Of a DNA stretch of 5,306 nt, positions 1 through 4,992 are shown in pieces; positions within the stretch are counted from its first letter, which is position 1; every line of letters starts with the position of its first letter. A program made the translations under genes and the position numbers. The stretch is from Fidelibacterota bacterium. Lineage in GTDB: Bacteria; Fidelibacterota; UBA2242. Below the pieces are notes generated by a model. That model made no database searches, was not told the DNA's origin, and saw only the letters and a list, made by a program, of their open reading frames with translations. The stretch lies in NCBI GenBank assembly GCA_003527965.1, contig DPVY01000037.1, forward strand, positions 2,199-7,504. Reading direction: 5' to 3'.

Positions 1-6
1 GAAATA

Positions 7-26
7 TATGTCTACTCTTAGACATA
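7..26. promoter_or_regulatory. Perfect hyphenated palindrome upstream of the restriction gene (putative operator)
   Basis: TATGTCTA at 7-14 is exactly mirrored by TAGACATA at 19-26 across a 4-base CTCT spacer. It lies 88 bases before the endonuclease start. No T-run follows, so it does not look like an intrinsic terminator. Hyphenated palindromes upstream of Type II R-M genes are typical binding sites of controller (C) proteins or of methyltransferases with a repressor role, but no C gene is visible here. It could also be the apical stem of an attC-like hairpin whose left arm lies outside the window. The palindrome is seen; its role is inferred. Confidence 0.4.
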
Positions 27-33
27 CACTAAC

Positions 34-42
34 GTTGTGCCT
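34..42 (+). repeat. Left copy of the inverted repeat flanking the R-M module (attC R'-like)
   Basis: GTTGTGCCT here is the exact reverse complement of AGGCACAAC at 2568-2576, just after the methyltransferase stop. The local context is TAAC-GTTGTGC. In integron attC sites the right core is GTTRRRY, commonly preceded by C; GTTGTGC fits that except for T at the fifth position. It sits upstream of a + strand cassette, where the end of a preceding attC would be expected. The 9-bp identity is seen; the attC reading is inference. Confidence 0.45.
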
Positions 43-84
43 AATGCTAAAAATAGATCAACACTAAGTAATCAGAATAATGAC

Positions 85-92
85 TAAATTTG
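85..92 (+). promoter_or_regulatory. Possible Bacteroidetes-type -7 promoter element
   Basis: TAAATTTG matches the Bacteroidetes sigma-ABfr -7 consensus TAnnTTTG at all six fixed positions and would start transcription near base 99, about 16 bases before the restriction gene start. No convincing -33 TTTG lies at the right distance, and such a match is not rare in AT-rich DNA. A sigma70-like AATAAT (76-81) lies close by but has no good -35 either. A promoter somewhere in bases 27-100 is expected from the gene layout, but its exact position is uncertain. Confidence 0.25.
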
Positions 93-103
93 CGGAATTA
101 ATA

Positions 104-110
104 CAAGGAT
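104..110 (+). promoter_or_regulatory. Ribosome binding site of the restriction gene
   Basis: CAAGGAT ends four bases before the ATG at 115. A nearly identical ACAAGGATT precedes the nitroreductase start, so Shine-Dalgarno-type initiation seems to be used in this genome. It supports the chosen start. Confidence 0.55.
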
Positions 111-114
111 AAAA

Positions 115-789
115 ATGAAAGAAAAACTGACGATTGAGAAGCTTAAAGCCGAAGCAAAAGCATTTTGTATCGAGGAATCTAAAATAAACAACAAAGACCT
201 TTTCGGAGTTACAGACGGCAAAGCCGTTGGAACACATATTGAACATAAATTTCAAGAGCATCTCAATAAAAAATATAAGACTACAATTGGTTCTTCTGCC
301 AATGGCATAGACCTACCCTCTGACGACATTCAAACTGACATTAAAGTAACATCAATAAAACAACCTCAATCATCTTGTCCATTCAAAGATGCCAAACAGA
401 AAATCTTTGGACTTGGATACAATCTACTCGTGTTTGTTTACGACAAGGTTGATGACCCCAAAACTAAAACGGCCAATCTTGATTTTGTAAGTTGTTCTTT
501 TATCTCGAAAGAACGAACAGCCGATTATACGACAACTTATAGACTTCGGGAAATGGTTAAGGACAAAGCAAATATTGAAGATATTGTTGCTTACTTAAGT
601 GATAAAAATATCCCGGCTGATGACATTACTCTAAACCAATTAGCTAAACAAATTCTTAAAACACCACCATTGCAAGGATATTTGACAATTTCGAATGCTT
701 TGCAATGGCGGTTGCAATATCAAAGAATTGTAACGCTTACCGACAAAATTCAAGGCATAAGTAAAATCATTGATAGGATTACTACATAA
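115..789 (+). CDS. Type II restriction endonuclease, PD-(D/E)XK-like, 224 aa
   Basis: Predicted cytoplasmic endonuclease that would cut DNA at the site protected by the adjacent methyltransferase. The likely active site is near the N-terminal third: E43 in GTHIEHKF (39-46), D66 in NGIDLP (63-68), and D75/K77 in TDIKVTS (74-80). Together these read as E...D-X8-D-I-K, the PD-(D/E)XK arrangement with a short spacer. The next stretch, IKQPQSSCPF (81-90), is polar and ends in a Cys-Pro pair. It is followed by a hydrophobic beta strand, NLLVFVYD (103-110), typical of this fold's core. There is no fused methylase or helicase domain, and the length is usual for simple Type II enzymes. The start is supported by AAGGAT four bases upstream. 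The stop overlaps the methyltransferase start by one base (TAATG). The function rests on the motif plus the methylase partner; the exact family and cut site are not recognised. GC content is as low as in the partner gene, consistent with joint transfer. Confidence 0.8.
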   Translation: MKEKLTIEKLKAEAKAFCIEESKINNKDLFGVTDGKAVGTHIEHKFQEHLNKKYKTTIGSSANGIDLPSDDIQTDIKVTSIKQPQSSCPFKDAKQKIFGLGYNLLVFVYDKVDDPKTKTANLDFVSCSFISKERTADYTTTYRLREMVKDKANIEDIVAYLSDKNIPADDITLNQLAKQILKTPPLQGYLTISNALQWRLQYQRIVTLTDKIQGISKIIDRITT

Positions 790-2558
790 TGCGAGTATTC
801 GAAGCCAATATTTCACTGTCAGTAGCCGATTTCTTTACAAAGGAACTGATAAATATTTCTAATGTCGCAAAAGCAAATGATTTTTTAGAAATTATTTGTG
901 GAATTAATCCATTCTTTTCAGACGAATCCGAACTAATTGAATTAAAGGAAAGACTCGCAGTAACTTTTAGTTCGGTTGAAGAACCGGACAGAGCCGAATA
1001 TGGAGATTTTCAGACTAATAGCATTCTTGCTAATAAAATAACAATTCACTTGCTCGAACAAGGCATTAAACCTGAAATTATTATTGAACCTACTTGTGGT
1101 AAAGGAAATTTTATCCTTGCTTCGCTTAATAATTTCAATGAAATAAGGAAAATAATAGGTGTTGAGATATACAAACCGTATGTGTGGGAAACCAAATTTA
1201 ACGTACTTGATTTCTATTTAAAAAATCCCGAAAGCAATAAACCGTCCATTGAAATTTTTCACTACAATGTTTTTGATTTTGACTTTAAAAAACTTTCAAG
1301 TCAAATAAATAATTATAATTTGCTTATTATCGGGAATCCGCCATGGGTTACTAATTCACAATTGGGGAGTTTAAATTCAAACAATCTTCCCCAAAAAGCA
1401 AATTTTAAAAATCAAAATGGACTTGATGCAATGACCGGCAAAGGTAATTTTGACATTGCCGAATATATTGTTTTATCCCTTTTTGATGCTTTCCAAGGTG
1501 TCAACGGTCATTTAGCCCTTTTATTAAAAAACTCTATAGCTAAGAATATTGTTTTTGATCAAAAAGCGAAACAGTATCGTATTGGTTCCATTGAAAAACA
1601 TTGCATAGACAGTAAAAAGGAGTTTAATGTTTCAGTGGCATCATCTTTGTTTTCATGTAAATTAAATACGAATCCTGAGTTTGAATGTCAGGAATATAAT
1701 TTTTACAGCAAAAACAGTTTAATACGTTTTGGGTGGGTGGGCAATAAATTTGTTTCAAACACAGCTAATTATTTGCATAACAAATCTATTGACGGTATTT
1801 GTCCATTTGAATGGAGACAAGGGATAAAACACGACTGTTCGGCTGTAATGGAATTAGAAAAAACTAATGGACATTACTTGAATAATTTGAAAGAAAATGT
1901 GGTAATTGAGGATGAATTAGTTTATGGATTGCTAAAGAGCTCCGATTTAAAAAATACTGTAATCGAGGAAACACGTAAATATATCATTGTTACTCAAAGC
2001 AAAGTTGGACAACAAACCAATTATCTTAAACATAAAGTTCCCGAAACATACCGATACCTCAATAAATATTTGCCGGTTTTCCAAGCGAGAAAGTCAAGTA
2101 TATACAAAGGTAAACCTATGTTTTCAATTTTCGGTATTGGTGATTATTCATTTAAACCATTCAAAGTTGCAATTTCAGGACTTTACAAAACCTTCCATTT
2201 TACGCTGGTATTACCGCAAAATGACAAGCCGGTAATGCTTGATGATACCTGTTATTTTATTGGATTTGACAATATTGAATTTTCTGTATATGCGACAATC
2301 CTTTTAAATTTGTCTCAAACTAAAGAATTTTTACAATCAATTACATTCCCCGATGCAAAAAGGGTTTTTACTAAAGACATATTGATGCGTATTGACTTGT
2401 TTAAACTCGCAATAAATTGTCCGATGCGTAACATTGAAGAACAATTAAAATTAATGAATGAGAAATATGGTTTTGACCTTGACTTGAAACTTTGGGATAA
2501 TTTCATCAAAGAAATGACACCTGTTAAAGAGAAGCAAATGACATTATTTGGACATTAA
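789..2558 (+). CDS. Type II gamma-class N6-adenine DNA methyltransferase, 589 aa
   Basis: Transfers a methyl group from S-adenosylmethionine to the exocyclic N6 of adenine, protecting host DNA from the upstream endonuclease. Motifs run in gamma-class order. Motif X is near FQTNSILANKI (74-84). Motif I, the SAM loop, is IEPTCGKGNF (99-108). The motif II acidic residue is E126 in GVEIYK, motif III is NVFDFDF (160-166), catalytic motif IV is NPPW (183-186), and motif V is KGNFDIAEYI (218-227). Motif VI is near LALLLKN (242-248) and motif VIII near FNVSVASSLF (279-288). The C-terminal half is a probable target recognition region with conserved-looking FGIGDYSF (448-455), KVAISGLYK (459-467) and DDTCYF (485-490). 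Length is in the range of stand-alone Type II gamma enzymes, and no nuclease motif is fused to it, which argues against Type IIG. AGGA lies ten bases before the ATG. Its start overlaps the restriction gene stop, implying coupled translation. GC is low (about 32% in a 60-base sample at 1021-1080). Recognition sequence cannot be read from the protein. Confidence 0.93.
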   Translation: MRVFEANISLSVADFFTKELINISNVAKANDFLEIICGINPFFSDESELIELKERLAVTFSSVEEPDRAEYGDFQTNSILANKITIHLLEQGIKPEIIIEPTCGKGNFILASLNNFNEIRKIIGVEIYKPYVWETKFNVLDFYLKNPESNKPSIEIFHYNVFDFDFKKLSSQINNYNLLIIGNPPWVTNSQLGSLNSNNLPQKANFKNQNGLDAMTGKGNFDIAEYIVLSLFDAFQGVNGHLALLLKNSIAKNIVFDQKAKQYRIGSIEKHCIDSKKEFNVSVASSLFSCKLNTNPEFECQEYNFYSKNSLIRFGWVGNKFVSNTANYLHNKSIDGICPFEWRQGIKHDCSAVMELEKTNGHYLNNLKENVVIEDELVYGLLKSSDLKNTVIEETRKYIIVTQSKVGQQTNYLKHKVPETYRYLNKYLPVFQARKSSIYKGKPMFSIFGIGDYSFKPFKVAISGLYKTFHFTLVLPQNDKPVMLDDTCYFIGFDNIEFSVYATILLNLSQTKEFLQSITFPDAKRVFTKDILMRIDLFKLAINCPMRNIEEQLKLMNEKYGFDLDLKLWDNFIKEMTPVKEKQMTLFGH

Positions 2559-2607
2559 AAAGCACGAAGGCACAACATAGGCTAAATAAATCACAAGGAT
2601 TAAAGCC
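2559..2607 (+). other. Short gap with the probable right edge of the R-M module and the nitroreductase RBS
   Basis: These 49 bases hold the right inverted-repeat copy (2568-2576) and the Shine-Dalgarno-like AAGGAT (2595-2600), seven bases before the nitroreductase ATG. No terminator hairpin with a T-run is visible, so read-through from the R-M genes into the nitroreductase is possible. Base composition changes across this gap. Confidence 0.5.
2568..2576 (-). repeat. Right copy of the inverted repeat flanking the R-M module (attC R''-like)
   Basis: AGGCACAAC is the exact reverse complement of 34-42 and begins ten bases after the methyltransferase stop. The context GCACAAC-A resembles the left core (RYYYAAC followed by A) of an integron attC that would belong to the R-M cassette. 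The matching right core GTTRRRY is not found in the next 120 or so bases, so a complete attC is absent; the site would be truncated or the resemblance coincidental. Confidence 0.45.
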
Positions 2608-3321
2608 ATGAAAAAGATCTATGTCGTTATCATAGCCATAGCAGTAATTGGTACAGGAATAGGAGGGGCTTTTATGTTGCCGCAACTATTTGGTGATGAA
2701 CACGATTCCGGGGATTCAATCAATGCAGGCATAAAACTACCTGAGCCAAAATATAGTAGCAGCGTTTCGATCGAACAGGCTATGCTTGAAAGAAGATCGG
2801 TCAGAGCGTATCAAGATGAACCGTTGACGCTTAGCGAAGTCGCCCAACTTCTCTGGTCGGCGCAGGGAATTACTGACTCGAAGAGAGGTTTTAGAACAGC
2901 GCCATCCGCAGGCACACTCTATCCACTTGAGGTCTATGTCGTGATTGGCAATGTAGAGGGGATTGCAGAGGGTGTTTATAAATATAAGCCCCATAAACAT
3001 GAACTCGTAAAGGTCAGAAACGGAGACGTGAGAGATAAGTTAGCGGTTGCCGCTCTCGGGCAGGCATGTGTTCGAGAAGGCGCTATCGTTATTGTATTCT
3101 CCGCGGTTTATGAGCGAACAACCCGAAAATACGGCGACAGGGGCGTCAGGTATGTGCACATGGAAGCCGGACATGCCGCTCAAAATGTCTGTTTACAGGC
3201 GGTTTCTTTAAATCTCGGCACGGTGGTTGTCGGAGCTTTTAGAGATGATGAAGTAAGCAAAGTTCTGAACCTATCGGATGAAGAGCGTCCGCTATACATA
3301 TTGCCTGTCGGGAAGAGATAA
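2608..3321 (+). CDS. SagB/ThcOx-type nitroreductase with N-terminal membrane anchor, 237 aa
   Basis: FMN-dependent oxidoreductase of the nitroreductase superfamily, SagB/ThcOx branch; its physiological substrate is not known from sequence. A hydrophobic segment at residues 4-24, preceded by two lysines, is a signal anchor or signal peptide. The catalytic domain follows from about residue 53. Typical features are RRSVRAY (62-68; arginines and serine that bind FMN phosphate), LLWSAQGIT (81-89), TAPSAGTLYPLEVYVV (97-112), HMEAGHAAQN (184-193) and the C-terminal GTVVVGAF (204-211). Length fits the single-domain form of the family. AAGGAT lies seven bases before the ATG. It has no cyclodehydratase or precursor peptide neighbours, so a role in azole peptide synthesis is not supported. 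Positively charged residues before the hydrophobic segment suggest the flavin domain faces the periplasm. GC (29 of 60 bases at 3061-3120) is much higher than in the upstream R-M genes. Confidence 0.88.
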   Translation: MKKIYVVIIAIAVIGTGIGGAFMLPQLFGDEHDSGDSINAGIKLPEPKYSSSVSIEQAMLERRSVRAYQDEPLTLSEVAQLLWSAQGITDSKRGFRTAPSAGTLYPLEVYVVIGNVEGIAEGVYKYKPHKHELVKVRNGDVRDKLAVAALGQACVREGAIVIVFSAVYERTTRKYGDRGVRYVHMEAGHAAQNVCLQAVSLNLGTVVVGAFRDDEVSKVLNLSDEERPLYILPVGKR

Positions 3322-3387
3322 ATTAGAAAACTGAACAATTCAATAGACATTCCCATCGGTGGCAGCAGTCGAAGCAAGTAGGCCTTT

Positions 3388-3411
3388 TTAAGGTTAAGAT
3401 TAAGGTTGAGA
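3388..3411. repeat. 12-bp tandem duplication
   Basis: TTAAGGTTAAGA (3388-3399) is followed directly by TTAAGGTTGAGA (3400-3411), 11 of 12 bases identical. It lies in the 155-bp gap between two convergent genes. No gene or clear rho-independent terminator is seen in that gap. Confidence 0.6.
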
Positions 3412-3437
3412 ACTGGCAGAACCGGATTTTCGACACC

Positions 3438-3465
3438 AATCTGCAATCTGCAATCGTTAATCTAC
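3438..3465. repeat. Four-unit heptamer tandem array
   Basis: Consecutive 7-mers AATCTGC, AATCTGC, AATCGTT and AATCTAC keep AATC in fixed register for 28 bases; the first two are identical. The array ends 11 bases before the last codon of the - strand barrel gene. It resembles the short tandemly repeated heptamers found between genes in some bacteria; function unknown. Confidence 0.6.
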
Positions 3466-3476
3466 ATACCCGCCGT

Positions 3477-4742
3477 CTAAAATTTCATATAAATACCAAA
3501 AATATACGGCTGAAAATGGATACCAAACCGTAGCCGGTCGGAAAAGGCATAGATAAAGCCCACATCGAAATGAATAGGTGAAATATAGGGCTTGTCGGGT
3601 TTTGTCAGAGAGAGATTTTCGTCATAGTTGCCGAAGATGCCGTCTTCACGGTTCCACCACTCAACATAATAAGGGTCGTAGAATATTTCGTAATTCATGA
3701 TGAGATTCTTGCGAATATCGACGCCACCGGCGTAATAGACTTTATACATCAGTTCTTTTTTATCGGGATGCTTACTGATAATAGCGCCAAATGTATGGGA
3801 AATCCTGCCCGTGTTACCCTTGCGGGCATTGGAAAATGTATAGGCGGCAAAAACTTCATAGAATTCTTTGGGGTCCGGCTGGTCAACATTGACCCAATCG
3901 TATTCAATATGATCATATTGATCATCATAATGTTTTTCATTGTCTTCAATGTCGATTTGACTGCCGATCTTATGGTAACCGCCATAATATACCGGCGTTG
4001 AATCATTAGATGATATCCATTCCCAACTTGAATTATCATAATGACCTTTATCGAATTCATATTTCCCTTCGAGCCATTCATACTTGTCGGGATTGTAACG
4101 AGTGTGTACGTGAGCGCCGATAGAGAATACCTGTTCCTTTTCATAGGTGCCGAAGCGAAACAACTGCAATTTTGGTCGGAGATTAAAATTGCCCATAAAA
4201 TAGCCTGACCATTTGGATGTAATCTGAAATTTATCGGTGATGCCAAATCCCCAGGACAATCCGCTGACATACAGCACACCTTTATCAAGCGTATAACCGG
4301 TGGGATCGTAAAAGACATCGATCTGGCGTTCGCTTCCCAGACTGAATTTTTCCTTTATCTCGGATATTTTGTCGGATTTATCTTTCAATCCGTATTCGAT
4401 TTTAGCAATATCCGAATTTGCAATGGTCAGTATACCGTAGTCAGTCAACAAGTCGGTAGTCGTTCCGGATTTTGCTAATATTTTGCCTTTAAGTTTATCG
4501 CCGGACTTCAGTTCAATAGTAATGACTTCCTCAAGGATATCGTCTTTATGAACAATGAGTATGCCGTATTCGGTTTGGATAGAGATTTCACCGGTCTGGG
4601 CGTCGGTTTTGATAATCTTTCCCGTTAATTTCTCCCCACTTTTCAAATAGATAGTTTGGTCGTCGGGAGTGGGTAAATTCGCAAGAAGAGCAATTGATGT
4701 CAAAAGTATAAGACAGATAAATGATAAGTGTGAAATTTTCAT
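3477..4742 (-). CDS. Secreted protein with two tandem 'LKSGDKLKGKI' repeats and a C-terminal outer-membrane barrel, 421 aa
   Basis: Not assigned to a named family. Residues 1-21 form a Sec signal peptide (hydrophobic core LSFICLILLTSIALL). Two consecutive repeats follow. Repeat 1 (30-73) begins TIYLKSGEKLTGKI and has TEYGILIV later. Repeat 2 (75-117) begins TIELKSGDKLKGKI and has TDYGILTI later. Each looks like a small beta-barrel (SH3/LSM-like) module, here probably periplasmic. A charged linker (118-140) leads to a region of alternating aromatic/hydrophobic strands to the end, closing with FGIYMKF. The terminal Phe is the usual BAM-recognised signature of outer-membrane barrels. Residues 216-290 are a long Asp/Tyr/Trp/His-rich stretch (HYDDQYDHIEYDW at 271-283), probably an extracellular loop. 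On the coding strand GGGGAC precedes the ATG with a gap of about six bases. The gene is convergent with the nitroreductase. A second barrel gene lies upstream in the same orientation. Barrel topology is predicted from pattern only. Confidence 0.75.
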   Translation of the reverse strand: MKISHLSFICLILLTSIALLANLPTPDDQTIYLKSGEKLTGKIIKTDAQTGEISIQTEYGILIVHKDDILEEVITIELKSGDKLKGKILAKSGTTTDLLTDYGILTIANSDIAKIEYGLKDKSDKISEIKEKFSLGSERQIDVFYDPTGYTLDKGVLYVSGLSWGFGITDKFQITSKWSGYFMGNFNLRPKLQLFRFGTYEKEQVFSIGAHVHTRYNPDKYEWLEGKYEFDKGHYDNSSWEWISSNDSTPVYYGGYHKIGSQIDIEDNEKHYDDQYDHIEYDWVNVDQPDPKEFYEVFAAYTFSNARKGNTGRISHTFGAIISKHPDKKELMYKVYYAGGVDIRKNLIMNYEIFYDPYYVEWWNREDGIFGNYDENLSLTKPDKPYISPIHFDVGFIYAFSDRLRFGIHFQPYIFGIYMKF

Positions 4743-4767
4743 ATATGTCCCCGCTGTGTTAAAATTA

Positions 4768-4796
4768 AATATTCACATTTCTCACTTAATTTACAA
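4768..4796 (-). promoter_or_regulatory. Candidate sigma70-like promoter of the barrel gene
   Basis: Read on the - strand, TTGTAA (4796-4791, 4 of 6 to TTGACA) and AATATT (4773-4768, 4 of 6 to TATAAT) are separated by exactly 17 bases. The -10 lies about 25 bases upstream of the ATG at 4742. Spacing is ideal but the hexamers are weak in AT-rich sequence. Confidence 0.3.
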
Positions 4797-4830
4797 TGAA
4801 AATATTTTCTCTCTGCTGTCGCTTTGTCTT

Positions 4831-4921
4831 CATCCTTCGATGAACTCAGGATAACAGGGAATAGAGCTTCCCCCTGACTCATTGAATGTCACCCTGAGTT
4901 CATCCCATTGAAAAAGGGTGA
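4831..4921. repeat. Nested inverted-repeat element between the two barrel genes
   Basis: GATGAACTCAGG (4839-4850) and CCTGAGTTCATC (4893-4904) are a perfect 12-bp inverted repeat 42 bases apart. Inside lies a second stem, CAGGGAA (4855-4861) against TTCCCCCTG (4868-4876, two extra C), around a six-base loop. On the right flank TCACCCT (4889-4895) pairs with AGGGTGA (4915-4921) as an alternative stem. Its sequence recalls the 'TCACCCTGAG...AGGGTGA' dispersed intergenic repeats seen in many bacterial genomes. It carries no ORF of its own. It could be a REP/MITE-like element or a structured terminator for the upstream - strand gene. Confidence 0.6.
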
Positions 4922-4992
4922 TATTCTAAATTTCCAAATTTAAATTTAATTCTAAGACATTAATATTATGATAATTGCAAAGTTAAAAATCT

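Noticed and set aside
1..114. Controller (C) protein gene for the R-M system
   Set aside because: No open frame of the usual size fits upstream of the restriction gene within the window; only a palindrome is present.
64..261. Small - strand open frame over the start of the restriction gene
   Set aside because: Antisense to the restriction coding sequence and Phe/Cys-rich as expected for the complement of Lys/Glu-rich coding DNA.
789..2558. Type IIG fused restriction-methylase
   Set aside because: No nuclease motif is seen before the SAM-binding motifs, and a separate endonuclease gene lies directly upstream.
2568..2720. Complete integron attC after the methylase gene
   Set aside because: The left core GCACAAC-A is present, but no matching GTTRRRY core or paired arms follow before or shortly inside the nitroreductase gene.
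2608..3321. Part of an azole-peptide (TOMM) biosynthesis cluster
   Set aside because: No cyclodehydratase, YcaO protein or precursor peptide is adjacent; neighbours are R-M and envelope genes.
3322..3476. Intrinsic terminator between the convergent genes
   Set aside because: Only weak 4-bp stems (such as CCTT-TTT-AAGG near 3383-3393) were found; none is GC-rich with a following T-run.
3749..4318. 189-codon open frame on the - strand inside the barrel gene
   Set aside because: It lies wholly inside the 421-aa gene in another frame. Its translation is rich in Met and Ile without domain pattern, while the longer frame has a signal peptide, repeats and strand pattern.
4669..4854. Small + strand open frame across the start of the barrel gene
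   Set aside because: It is antisense to the signal peptide and runs into the inverted-repeat element; no ribosome binding site or recognisable protein features.
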